The position numbers were made by a program, and so were the translations under genes. Shown in pieces: positions 7,288-17,100 of a stretch of DNA of 47,050 nucleotides (positions within the stretch are counted from its first letter, which is position 1; the number at the start of each line of letters is the position of its first letter). The stretch comes from Sulfidibacterium sp964456625 (lineage in GTDB: Bacteria > Bacteroidota > Bacteroidia > Bacteroidales > F082), in assembly GCA_964456625.1 (NCBI GenBank), contig CAYWBO010000012.1, positions 1-47,050 of the forward strand, in the 5' to 3' direction. Below the pieces are notes generated by a model. That model saw nothing but the letters and a program-made list of their open reading frames with translations. It was not told the DNA's origin and ran no database searches.

Positions 7288-7324
7288 GAAAATAGTAACC
7301 GTTCAAATTGAGGAAGGAAAATGA
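7288..7324 (+). CDS. Possible 11-codon upstream ORF overlapping the galK start
   Basis: ATG at 7288 opens a short frame (MKIVTVQIEEGK, then TGA) whose stop overlaps the galK ATG as ATGA. The same frame is open back to 7163 without an earlier ATG. ATGA overlaps often give translational coupling, so this could help start galK translation. The stretch is short and may be chance. Confidence 0.2.
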
Positions 7325-8487
7325 TAAAAAAGATCAATCAGGTTTTTGAGCAGAAATTCGGCAAGGCTACCCTGTTGGTAAAATCGCCCGGAAGGGTCAA
7401 CTTAATTGGTGAGCACACCGATTACAACGGCGGATTCGTGTTGCCTGCTGCCGTGGATTTGGGAAGCTACTTTGCCGTCGCTCCCAATCATGTGAACAAA
7501 TTCAGATTTTACAGCTACAACCTGGAAGATTATTATGAGACGTCGGTGGATGCGTATCAGAAATCCGAAAAACGATGGGCCAATTATCTGCTAGGGGTTG
7601 TTGCACAGTTTTTTAAGGCAGGAAGAACGGTACACGGCTTCGATTGTGTATTTGGCGGCGATTTACCCATGGGTGCTGGTATGTCCTCGTCTGCCTCTCT
7701 TGAAACCGGGTTGGCTTTCGCAATCGATAAAGTGGAAGGATATAATTATCCAACTTACGATCTGGTAAAGTTCTCTCAAAAAGCGGAACATGAATATGCC
7801 GGAGTACAGTGTGGCATTATGGATCAATTCGCAGTGATGTATGGTAAACCGGACCATGTAATCAAACTGGATTGCCGGAGTCTGGATTATGAGCTTTTCC
7901 CTTTCGAAATGAAGGATCAGATATTAATACTTGTCAATACGGGAGTAAAACATTCCCTGGCGGCCTCGGAATACAACAAAAGAAGACAGGAGTGTGAGGC
8001 GGGAGTGTCGTTGCTGCATAAATATAATCCATCTGTTACAACCCTTCGGGATGTTTCATTAGATTTGATCCATGCTCACAAAGATGAATTCGATCCGGTG
8101 ATTTATCACCGCTGTGCTTATGTGGTAGCGGAAAATATGCGTGTAGAGAAGTCGTGTCATGCATTGGAAAAGGGCGATTTTGAAGCATTCGGAAAGTTGA
8201 TGTACGCGTCGCACGAAGGATTGAAGAACGATTATGAAGTGAGCTGTGCCGAACTTGATCAGTTGGTGGATCTGGCAAAAAGTGTGGACGGTGTGCTGGG
8301 TGCCCGAATGATGGGTGGCGGATTCGGTGGCTGCACGATTAACCTTGTGAAAAAAACTGCCATTGCGGCATTTGAAAAGACGATACTGGAAAATTATAAA
8401 ACACCCCAGGGCGAGTCGCCAGAGATCATCAGGGTAACCATTGATGGCGGGACACGACCGGTTCTGATAGAACCTGCTCTTGGCTAA
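7321..8487 (+). CDS. galK: Galactokinase
   Basis: 388 aa GHMP kinase that phosphorylates alpha-D-galactose to galactose 1-phosphate, the entry step of the Leloir pathway. The galactokinase signature GRVNLIGEHTDYNGG is at 24-38, the ATP loop LPMGAGMSSSASLE at 115-128, the catalytic Asp168 region (CGIMDQF), and the GARMMGGGFGGCT motif near the C-terminus. Length and motif order match E. coli GalK. The upstream 130 bp carry an in-frame-open stretch ending TGA at 7322-7324 that overlaps this ATG (see the 7288 entry). The gene sits between the regulator and the symporter gene (41 bp gap), so it probably belongs to one operon. Confidence 0.98.
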   Translation: MIKKINQVFEQKFGKATLLVKSPGRVNLIGEHTDYNGGFVLPAAVDLGSYFAVAPNHVNKFRFYSYNLEDYYETSVDAYQKSEKRWANYLLGVVAQFFKAGRTVHGFDCVFGGDLPMGAGMSSSASLETGLAFAIDKVEGYNYPTYDLVKFSQKAEHEYAGVQCGIMDQFAVMYGKPDHVIKLDCRSLDYELFPFEMKDQILILVNTGVKHSLAASEYNKRRQECEAGVSLLHKYNPSVTTLRDVSLDLIHAHKDEFDPVIYHRCAYVVAENMRVEKSCHALEKGDFEAFGKLMYASHEGLKNDYEVSCAELDQLVDLAKSVDGVLGARMMGGGFGGCTINLVKKTAIAAFEKTILENYKTPQGESPEIIRVTIDGGTRPVLIEPALG

Positions 8488-8528
8488 TTACCGGAAAATT
8501 TAACTTAACTCTAATAAAAAGAAGCAAT

Positions 8529-9926
8529 ATGAAAAAATCATCAACTTCAGGAGGAGCGAACGCAATAGTGATCAAAGTCAGTTTCATTGCTGCTCTTGCA
8601 GGTTTGCTCTTTGGCCTTGACATTGCGTATGTTAACGGATCTCTGGAGCTTATCGTAAAAGACTTTGCGCTTACGACTTCTCAGTCTGAAAGGATTGCAG
8701 GAATATTATTGTTCGGTGCATTTATCGGTGCGGTATTCAGTGGATGGCTGTCCAGAAAATTCGGTAGAAAAAAGGTGTTGTTGCTGGCATCGTTAATTTT
8801 TGCACTTTTTACATTTTTAGGAGTTTTTGCTCCTACGTTTAATATTCTTCTGGTAGCCCGCTTTATTATTGGGCTTGCTGTGGGTATTGCTTCTTTCGTC
8901 GCCCCGCTGTATTTATCTGAAATCGCACCTTTTAAAATTCGAGGCCGGCTTATTGCGATGTATCAGCTGATGATCACCATCGGCATTCTGGCGATGTTTT
9001 TGTCAAACGCAGCGCTTATACGTTTCGGATCATGGCGGCTCATGATGTCGGTGATCGCGATCCCGGCACTTGTCATGTTTATTGGGGCGCTTTTTCTTCC
9101 TGAAAGCCCAAGATGGCTTGTGCTTGTGGGAAAAACCAGCGAGGCTGAAAAAGTACTGCAAAGGATCAGGACAACCGACGAAGAAGTATCATTCGAATTG
9201 GATGAAATTAAAGAAACTGTAAAAATCAAAAGCAGTAGCTGGAATATGTTATCCAAGCCGTTTTTCAGAAAAGTTATTATTTTGGGTGTTTTGTTGCAGG
9301 CACTGCAGCAATTTTCCGGAATGAATGCTTTTATGTATTATTCGGGACAGGTTTTTAAGGCTGCAGGTCTGACCAACCCGGCTGTTGCTACGGTAATCGT
9401 AGGTTTGGTGAATGTGCTTACTACATTTATTGCCATCAAATACGTCGATAAACTGGGCAGAAAGCCTATTCTTTATTTCGGACTTTCCATTTTGGCTGTT
9501 TCATGCGCCGTGGTAGGCTATCTTTTCAGAATCAACCCTCCCGGAACAGAGATGTCTTCTGCTGAACAGTGGTTGACACTGATATTTTCCTTGCTGTTTA
9601 TTTTCGGTTTCGCTGTTTCACTGGGCCCGATTGTCTGGATTCTGTGTTCGGAAATTTTCCCACTGAAAGCAAGGGATCTCGGTATCACGATCACTACCGC
9701 CACCAACTGGATCAGCAATACGATCATCGGAAGTTATACCCTGACATGGTTTGCACACCTGGGCGTTGGAGGCACATTTTGGATGTTTGGCCTGTTCAAC
9801 TTAATAGGCTTCCTCATCGTGGGCTTCATTACACCTGAAACAAAGAATATTCCATTGGAAGAGTTGGAGAAAAATCTGGAAAATGGTGTACCGCTCAGAA
9901 AACTTGGTGTGAGACAAACCTCGTAA
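8529..9926 (+). CDS. MFS sugar porter (galactose/xylose:H+ symporter type)
   Basis: 465 aa with about twelve membrane helices. Sugar-porter family marks are present: GWLSRKFGRKK between helices 2 and 3, PESPRWL after helix 6, QQFSGMNAFMYYSGQVF in helix 7, DKLGRKP between helices 8 and 9, and a C-terminal PETKNIPLEELE. It resembles XylE/GalP-type proton symporters. Flanking galK and galM make galactose the likely substrate; glucose or xylose cannot be excluded. It starts 41 bp after galK, and the regulator-galK-symporter-galM order suggests uptake and the first catabolic steps are coexpressed. Confidence 0.93.
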   Translation: MKKSSTSGGANAIVIKVSFIAALAGLLFGLDIAYVNGSLELIVKDFALTTSQSERIAGILLFGAFIGAVFSGWLSRKFGRKKVLLLASLIFALFTFLGVFAPTFNILLVARFIIGLAVGIASFVAPLYLSEIAPFKIRGRLIAMYQLMITIGILAMFLSNAALIRFGSWRLMMSVIAIPALVMFIGALFLPESPRWLVLVGKTSEAEKVLQRIRTTDEEVSFELDEIKETVKIKSSSWNMLSKPFFRKVIILGVLLQALQQFSGMNAFMYYSGQVFKAAGLTNPAVATVIVGLVNVLTTFIAIKYVDKLGRKPILYFGLSILAVSCAVVGYLFRINPPGTEMSSAEQWLTLIFSLLFIFGFAVSLGPIVWILCSEIFPLKARDLGITITTATNWISNTIIGSYTLTWFAHLGVGGTFWMFGLFNLIGFLIVGFITPETKNIPLEELEKNLENGVPLRKLGVRQTS

Positions 9927-10006
9927 GATCGGAGTTTTATGTCCTGATAAAAGTATTTGAAAAAGTTGTTTCATATTATGTTGATTATCAATAGGCTAAT
10001 TTGATA

Positions 10007-11023
10007 ATGGGAGTTCCTTTAAAAGAGATGGAGCGGTTCCGGTTGGAAAATAACAACGGAGTCACAATAGAATTCTTATCCCTTGGCGGGAAAATCTATT
10101 CAGTGAAAGTGCCGGTAAAATCCGGGAAGTTGGATGTGGCGTTGGGTTGTGGCGAGTTACCGGGAGACGCATTTATGGGGGCATTCTGCGGCCGGTTCGC
10201 CAACCGGATTGGAAATGGCACTTTCATACTGGATGGAGAAGTCATTCAGCTTCCGCAAAATCAATATCCAAATCATATTCATGGAGGAGAAACTGGTTTC
10301 AACACCCGGTACTGGAAAGTGGAACCGGCTTCCGTGGAAGGATACACTAGCGCATACAGACTGGAATTTTTCAGCCAGGACGGTGAAGAAGGCTATCCCG
10401 GAAATCTGGAAACGGAAGTGGTCTATGCCTTGAATAACAGCAATGAGTTGCTGATCGACATTCAGGCAAAAACTGACAAACCGACCATCGTTAACCTCAC
10501 AAGCCATCCGTATTTTAATTTGAATGGCGCCGGTAGCGGTTCTGTGTTGAACCATGAGCTACAGATTTTTGCCGATCGCTATGCTACCACTGATGAGGCT
10601 GGTATTCCAACCGGCGAGTTAGCGGAAGTAAAGGGCACTGATCTGAATTTTCTTCAGCCCGTCCGGCTTGGGAATGCTGTGAAAAGCACATTCCCTCAAA
10701 TCGTTATGAAAGGTGGGCTGGATAATACCTGGGTAATCAACAGAAAAGATAAAAGTTTGGTACTGGCCTGTGTTCTCAGTGAACCGGAGTCGGGGAGGGC
10801 CGTGGAAGTTTACACTACCCAACCAGCGTTGCAGGTTTATACAGGTAACCATTTTGACGAAAGTATGATGGAAAAGTCCGGGAAGCCTTTGTCAGTATAT
10901 TCAGGAGTGGCGTTGGAGGCTCAGAACGTTCCTGATGCACCTAATAAGCCGCATTTCCCAAACGCAGTGTTGCGTCCGGGTGAAACTTTTCACGAAAAGA
11001 TTGTGTATCATTTTATTTTCTGA
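10007..11023 (+). CDS. galM: Aldose 1-epimerase (mutarotase)
   Basis: 338 aa from the ATG at 10007; a TTG two codons upstream (10001) is less likely. Interconverts alpha and beta anomers of galactose and glucose, supplying alpha-galactose to GalK. Family motifs: CGRFANRIGNGTF, NHIHGGETGFNTRYW, NLTSHPYFNLNG (catalytic His) and GVALEAQNVPDAPN (catalytic Glu). No signal peptide is seen, so it is cytosolic. It closes the gal cluster, 80 bp after the symporter gene; the gap holds an AAAAGTA half-site reminiscent of the operators, but no palindrome. Confidence 0.96.
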   Translation: MGVPLKEMERFRLENNNGVTIEFLSLGGKIYSVKVPVKSGKLDVALGCGELPGDAFMGAFCGRFANRIGNGTFILDGEVIQLPQNQYPNHIHGGETGFNTRYWKVEPASVEGYTSAYRLEFFSQDGEEGYPGNLETEVVYALNNSNELLIDIQAKTDKPTIVNLTSHPYFNLNGAGSGSVLNHELQIFADRYATTDEAGIPTGELAEVKGTDLNFLQPVRLGNAVKSTFPQIVMKGGLDNTWVINRKDKSLVLACVLSEPESGRAVEVYTTQPALQVYTGNHFDESMMEKSGKPLSVYSGVALEAQNVPDAPNKPHFPNAVLRPGETFHEKIVYHFIF

Positions 11024-11029
11024 TAGTTG

Positions 11030-11037
11030 TACATTTG
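11030..11037 (+). promoter_or_regulatory. Candidate -7 box for pepE
   Basis: TACATTTG, 7 bp after the galM stop. A TTG lies upstream at 11001-11003 with 26-bp spacing, longer than usual. It suggests that pepE has its own promoter and is not part of the gal operon. Confidence 0.4.
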
Positions 11038-11086
11038 GAGCTTGATTTAGTGTTTCATGTAAAAAATCACGTTTAAATTTCAAAAA

Positions 11087-11821
11087 ATGAATCTACTGTT
11101 AATCAGCAACTCTACCATGGCCACAGATAAGGAATACCTTCTCTGGCCCAGGAAGCATATTCAGGAATTTTTGAATCATCATCAAATCAAAGAAGTGTGC
11201 TTCGTGCCTTTTGCAGGAATCAGCTTATCCGGCGAGAGCCTGCAGAAGTCGTACGACGTTTATGCAGAAAGAGTGGGAACTGTCTTTAACCAAATGGGAT
11301 GTGGGCTGAGCTCCGTTCATCAGGTGGAAGACCCGGCCGCATATATGGCAAATGCAGAAGCCATTGTTGTGGGCGGAGGAAATACCTTTCATCTGGTGGC
11401 TGAGCTGCAAAAAACAGGCCTGATGAAAATCATCCGCAGGAAAGCTTTGGAAGGGACCCCGTATGTTGGCTGGAGTGCCGGTTCGAATGTGGCCTGTCCC
11501 ACGCTGATGACCACAAACGACATGCCCATCATACAGCCCCAAAGTTTTAATACGCTGGGACTGGTCCCTTTCCAGATCAATCCCCACTACCTGGATGCCA
11601 ACCCGCAGGGGCACGGCGGTGAAACCCGCCAGCAGAGGATCGAAGAATTTCTGATCGTGAATCCCAGTGTGAAAGTGGCCGGATTAAGGGAAGGATGTCT
11701 TTTGTATTTGAAAGAAAACACATTACAACTTGTTGGAAATAGAAGCTTGCGTGTTTTCCGGCATGGAAACGAACCTGTCGAGTTGGAACCCGGTTCAGAT
11801 CTGTCCTCCCTGATGCAATAA
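11087..11821 (+). CDS. pepE: Dipeptidase E (alpha-aspartyl dipeptidase), S51 family
   Basis: 244 aa, slightly longer than enterobacterial PepE. Hydrolyses dipeptides with N-terminal aspartate (Asp-Xaa) in the cytosol. The serine elbow GWSAGSN puts the nucleophile at Ser130; Asp145 (TTNDMP) and His167 (INPHY) fall at the same spacing as the Salmonella PepE triad Ser120-Asp135-His157. VVGGGNTFHL is the conserved strand-loop before the elbow. It lies downstream of galM with its own -7 box. No link to galactose use is implied. Confidence 0.95.
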   Translation: MNLLLISNSTMATDKEYLLWPRKHIQEFLNHHQIKEVCFVPFAGISLSGESLQKSYDVYAERVGTVFNQMGCGLSSVHQVEDPAAYMANAEAIVVGGGNTFHLVAELQKTGLMKIIRRKALEGTPYVGWSAGSNVACPTLMTTNDMPIIQPQSFNTLGLVPFQINPHYLDANPQGHGGETRQQRIEEFLIVNPSVKVAGLREGCLLYLKENTLQLVGNRSLRVFRHGNEPVELEPGSDLSSLMQ

Positions 11822-11952
11822 TCTTTAGCCGGATTCCTGTGTCATGATAATGAAATCAATAAATCGCTACTTTAGCGGGTCTTTTTTTAATGGATGTTCG
11901 TTTCGTTAATTCAGAAACGAACGCAGCGTCAATAAATATTAATATCAAAATC

Positions 11953-14034
11953 ATGAAGAAAATTACGTTGTTTCTCTCGCTGATGGTATTTCTTTCGGTG
12001 GGAAACCTGATGGCTCAGAAGAAGCCGTTCACCATTGCCGACATTTATAAAATACATTATGTAGGCGATCCGGTTGTATCTCCCAACGGAAGCCAAATTG
12101 CTTTTACCGTAACCAATTATAACATGAAAAAAGGCAAGTCCTGGACCAACATTTACATCATGGATGCCGACGGGAAAAATAAAAAGGAGATCACCAACAA
12201 TCATAAAAGTAACTATAATCCTATCTGGACCAGTGATGGAAAAGTGATTTATTATGTTTCTACCGAATCCGGTGCTCCGCAGGTTTACAGCTATTCCTTT
12301 GCTACAGGAAAATCGGAAAAGGTAACCGACTTTTCCATGGGTATAGATGCCCCGATTTTGTCTCCCAACAACAAGCTGATCGCTTTTGCCGCCAAGGTTT
12401 ATCCCCAATGCGGTGCCAACAGCCAGTGCAACAAGGAAATCGATTCAACTGCCATGCACGGCCCCGTTCAGGCTTATGTTGCCGATCATCTTTTCTTCAG
12501 GCACTGGACCTCGTATTCCGCCGGGAAAGTATCGCACATTATCGTTTATAATATCGATACAAAAACCTACACGGATGTAACACCCGGTAATTATGTCGCG
12601 CCTACTTTCATGCTGGGCGGCGGTGTCGGATATAACTTCTCACCTGACAGCAAAGAGCTTTGTTATGTTTCAAAACATGTGAAACATCCGGAAGCTTCCA
12701 CCAACTCCGATCTTTTTATCGTTCCGGTTACCGGAGGAAAATCGGTGGATATCACCAAAGACAACCTGGCATGGGACGGGTGGCCGGTCTATTCACCTGA
12801 TGGAAAATACATCGGGTACCGGATGCAGAAAATACCCGGCTACGAATCTGATCTTTTCAGACTGGCTGTTTATAACCGGGAAACCGGAAAGACCATGCAG
12901 TTGACAAATTCAAAGAATTTTGATAACTGGGTGGATGATTTTAAATGGTCTGCCGATTCAAAATCCATTTATTTCACGGGCGAAGTGGAAGCTTATGAAC
13001 CCGTGTTCAAGGTAAATCTGAATTCGGATAAAATTACCCAGGTCAGCGGGCCGAGAGCCATTTACGGATTTGATATCGATCACAAAGGAAACCTCTATTA
13101 TCTGGCCAGTTCCATCCAGAAACCCGGTGAGATCTATAAAATGAACATGGCCGATCATCAGGAATCGGAACTCACCGCCTTCAACAAAAAACTGGAAGAA
13201 ACGGTAGACATCCGACCCGGAAAGAAAATGTGGGTTATGGGTGCCGACGGTAAGAAGGTGGAATACTTCGTGGTTACCCCGCACAATTTCGATCCTAACA
13301 AAAAATATCCCATGATCATCAACGTTCATGGCGGTCCGCAGATGCAGTGGATGGATTCTTTCCGCGGCGACTGGCAGGTCTATCCGGGTGCCGGATACGT
13401 GGTGGCTTTTCCGAATCCTCACGGTTCTACCGGCTATGGCCAGGCATATACCGCCGAGATTTCAGGCGACTGGGGCGGAGCCAATTTTGAAGACGATATG
13501 AAAGTGACCGACGCTCTGGCTAAATTGCCTTACGTGGATTCCACCAGGATGGGTGCCATGGGATGGTCCTTCGGCGGTTATATGATGGACTGGTTCCAGG
13601 GACATACCAAACGCTTCAAATGCCTGGCTGCCATGATGGGCGTTTATGATCTGCGTTCCATGTGGGGCGGTACCGAAGAATTGTGGTTTCCAAATCATGA
13701 GCTCAAAGGCCAGCCCTGGAATTCAAAACAGTACGAGCAATTCTCCCCTTCCTATTACGCCAAGAACTTTTCAACCCCGACACTGGTACTGACCGGCCAG
13801 AAAGACTTCCGGGTGCCTTATACGCAGAGCATTCAGTACTTTACCACCTTGCAAACGCTGGGCGTTCCTTCGCGTCTGATCATCTTTAAAAATGACGGAC
13901 ACTGGCCGAATATGGTGAAATCGATGCCTTTGTATTACGATGCGCACCTCGATTGGTTCCACAAATATTTGGGTGGTGCTCCAGCTCCTTATGATGTGCA
14001 TAAAATGGCAGAAAATCAGGCTTATAAATACTAA
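11953..14034 (+). CDS. S9-family exported peptidase (prolyl oligopeptidase type)
   Basis: 693 aa from the ATG at 11953. The frame is open from 11890, but only the later start gives a signal peptide (MKKITLFLSLMVFLSVGNLM then AQ). A seven-bladed beta-propeller region (WD40-like PD40 motifs such as SPDGKYIGY, about 30-400) precedes an alpha/beta-hydrolase domain. Ser539 lies in GWSFGGYM, Asp in TGQKDFRVPY and His in NDGHWPN. It probably acts as a periplasmic or surface dipeptidyl/acylaminoacyl peptidase; exact specificity is unknown. A strong terminator follows at 14052-14086. Confidence 0.96.
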   Translation: MKKITLFLSLMVFLSVGNLMAQKKPFTIADIYKIHYVGDPVVSPNGSQIAFTVTNYNMKKGKSWTNIYIMDADGKNKKEITNNHKSNYNPIWTSDGKVIYYVSTESGAPQVYSYSFATGKSEKVTDFSMGIDAPILSPNNKLIAFAAKVYPQCGANSQCNKEIDSTAMHGPVQAYVADHLFFRHWTSYSAGKVSHIIVYNIDTKTYTDVTPGNYVAPTFMLGGGVGYNFSPDSKELCYVSKHVKHPEASTNSDLFIVPVTGGKSVDITKDNLAWDGWPVYSPDGKYIGYRMQKIPGYESDLFRLAVYNRETGKTMQLTNSKNFDNWVDDFKWSADSKSIYFTGEVEAYEPVFKVNLNSDKITQVSGPRAIYGFDIDHKGNLYYLASSIQKPGEIYKMNMADHQESELTAFNKKLEETVDIRPGKKMWVMGADGKKVEYFVVTPHNFDPNKKYPMIINVHGGPQMQWMDSFRGDWQVYPGAGYVVAFPNPHGSTGYGQAYTAEISGDWGGANFEDDMKVTDALAKLPYVDSTRMGAMGWSFGGYMMDWFQGHTKRFKCLAAMMGVYDLRSMWGGTEELWFPNHELKGQPWNSKQYEQFSPSYYAKNFSTPTLVLTGQKDFRVPYTQSIQYFTTLQTLGVPSRLIIFKNDGHWPNMVKSMPLYYDAHLDWFHKYLGGAPAPYDVHKMAENQAYKY

Positions 14035-14051
14035 AGACCCCAAAATGTTGA

Positions 14052-14086
14052 AAAGCTGTGTGATGATTCATCACGCAGCTTTTTTT
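14052..14086 (+). terminator. Intrinsic terminator after the S9 peptidase gene
   Basis: A 13-bp stem with one G-T pair (14052-14064 with 14070-14082), GATTC loop, then T residues. It ends the S9 peptidase transcript before the next promoter box at 14148. Confidence 0.9.
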
Positions 14087-14147
14087 GTTTTGTGTCCATT
14101 GCATAAATAAAGAAGGCCCGGATTAAACATTTCATTTACCTTTTGGT

Positions 14148-14155
14148 TAACTTTG
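14148..14155 (+). promoter_or_regulatory. Candidate -7 box for the 1137-aa protein gene
   Basis: TAACTTTG, with a predicted start near 14162 and the ATG at 14179. No TTG element is seen at the expected distance. Confidence 0.45.
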
Positions 14156-14178
14156 CATGAGCCAATAATATACTGAAA

Positions 14179-17100
14179 ATGAAGAGAGGCGAATTATATC
14201 CATACGGAAATATGCTGACCATGATCAATAGGATTAATGAAATTGTTCATCAGAATAAGACCATGGATGAAACGTTACATTTGATCGTAGGTGCTATTGC
14301 ACAGCAAAACCCGGTTCCTTTTGATATGCTTAAGATCATGTTTGAGGGAAAGGCTTATCAGGTTCCCGGAAGGACCTCGAAACATCCCTGCCATGAAAAC
14401 AGCTTCCTGACAAAAGGTGGCAAAAAAGGCACGTTGTTTTATTGCCTTTCTGATCAGGTGGCGAAAAACCCAATCTCTAAAAATGAGCAGGAGCATTTTT
14501 TGAGGACTTTGGTGCAGATTTTGATTCGTTTTTTGAATAAACAGGAGTGGAAAGAGTTAAATGACGGCATGATAAATATTTCGACTAAAAAGCCAGGTAA
14601 GAAAGACAATGAGATCATCACCGGGAAATTCCTGCATCGGTTTTTGAATAAAAATACGTTTACACGTGATATTTACCATGACCTGATGCCTTTTAAAGTC
14701 CGTGAGATATTGTTGATTTCCAGTCTTTATGATGCATATTCCATCGAGCGGGAGGGCCGGTTTTCGGAACACATGCTGGGACAGTTCGGGCAGCTCAACC
14801 TGACCTCCATTCCCAGGATCACCGGCGTATCCTCGGCCCAGCAGGCCATAAATCTTTTAAGGAAAAGACATTTCGACCAAATCATATACATGGTGGGGGT
14901 GGACAAGAAAACACCGGTATCTTCGAGTCGGTTGATTAAGGAACAATATCCGTATATTCCCATCTTTATGCTGCTGAATAACAACAGCGACGTCAGCTAT
15001 TTTAAATCCGAGCAGACCAACCTGCCTTTTATCGACCGGATTTTTGCCTGGAACGGCGATACCAACATTTTCTTTTCCATGATCAAACTTCTTGAAGACA
15101 AGATTAACGTGGAAAACGATACGAAAGTCGGGGCGGTCCGGGTGATTTTGCTGGCGGAAGATTCCCCCATTTATTCCTCGCGTTATCTTTCATTTTTGTA
15201 CCGCGTCTTGATGGAACAAACGCGACGGATCATAGAAGATGTCAGTACAGATGAACTTTATAAGGTACTGAGAATGAGGGCTCGCCCCAAGGTTCTTTTC
15301 GCTCCGACTTTTGAGCAGGCCATCGAGATCATCGACAAGTACAAAGACAATTTGCTCTGCCTGATCACGGATGTAAAATTCAAACGGTTTGGCAAGATGG
15401 ATGATCAGGCGGGCGTTGAGTTGCTGGCTTATGCCCGGAAGGAGTTGAAAGAGTTGCCGGTTGTGATGCAGTCGTCGGATCCGATGTATGCTGAAGTGGC
15501 GGCGAAGTATGACTCCATTTTCATTGATAAAAACTCCGAGACACTGTACGAAGATCTGCAGCATTTTATCACTTATAACCTGGGATTCGGGGATTTTATC
15601 TTCAAGAATGAAAAAGGAGACGAGATAGCCCGTGCTGCAAACCTGCGGGAATTTGAACATTATCTTGAGATCATCCCGGAAGATTCACTGTTGTTCCATT
15701 CCTATCACAATCATTTTTCGATGTGGCTGATGGCACGTCAGGAGATCAAGGCAGCCAATTTTATCAATCCGAAAAAAGTCAGCGACTTTCCGGATGTCAA
15801 CGAACTGAGAAGGTCACTGGTAAGCATGATCCGCGAGCATCTGGATGAGCAGGTCGAAGGAAATATCATCTCGTACGAACCCGGAAGCGATATTTATCCT
15901 GATAATTTTTATACCCTCAGCGACGGCTCCCTGGGGGGCAAAGGAAGAGGCCTTGCTTTTATCAATGCATTGATTCACAGCTATGATTTTCAGCGATATA
16001 TTCCCGACATCAATATCAAAACGCCGGTGACATTTATTATTGGCAGCATGGAGTTTGAGGAGTTTCTGTACAGAAATCAGCTGAATACGCTGGGGCTTTT
16101 CGAAAAAGATCACAGGAAAGTGAAAAAGGCTTTTCTCGACAGTCCGCTTTCTGAAACCCTGCATGAGAAACTGCGCGATCTTTTGACAAAGATCACTAAG
16201 CCCATTGCCATCCGGTCGTCCAGCTTGTTTGAAGATTCCCTGACACTGCCTTTCGCCGGGATTTTCGAAACTTACATTTTACCCAATGCTCACGAAGATA
16301 TCGAAGTCCGGTTAAAGCAGCTTAGCGATGCCATCAAACTGGTGTACGCTTCTTTGTATTCGGATGTGGCCAAGAGCTACGTGAGAGCCATTGATTACAA
16401 ACTCGAAGACGAGCGCATGGCAGTGATCATCGAGGAGGTTGTGGGAAATCGCTTTGAGAACTATTTTTATCCGCACATCAGTGGCGTGGCGCAATCGTAC
16501 AACTACTATCCCTTTGCCCACATGAAACCCGACGAAGGTTTTGCTCTTGCTGCAGTAGGCCTTGGAAAATATGTGGTTGAAGGAAATAAAGCGTACCGGT
16601 TTTCCCCTAAATATCCGGGCGTCGAGATCAACTCTCCCAAAGATCAGTTTAAAAACTCACAGGTAAGATTTTGTGTTGTGGATTTGAATAAAAAGAACCT
16701 GGATCTGATGGTAGGAGAGGAGGCAGGACTTTCCTTCCCGGATATTGATGTTGCGGAGCAACAAGGCGTCTTAAAACACTGCGCTTCGGTTTACAATCCC
16801 GATTCGGACACGATTTATCCCGGTTTGACCAAGATGGGACCGCGCATCATCAACTTTGCCAACATCCTGAAATACAATTATATCCCGTTGTCACAGACCA
16901 TCAGTCTGCTGCTGGAGCTGGGCAAGGAAGCCATGGGAACGGCGGTGGAGATTGAATATGCGGTGGATCTTAACAGAGATAAGGACGGCAAAGCTTCGTT
17001 TTATATTCTTCAAATTAAACCACTTATTTCACAAAATCAGGACAACGATGTTGATTTAAATAAAGTTTCCAAAAAGTCGGTTTTGTTATACTCCAGCAGC

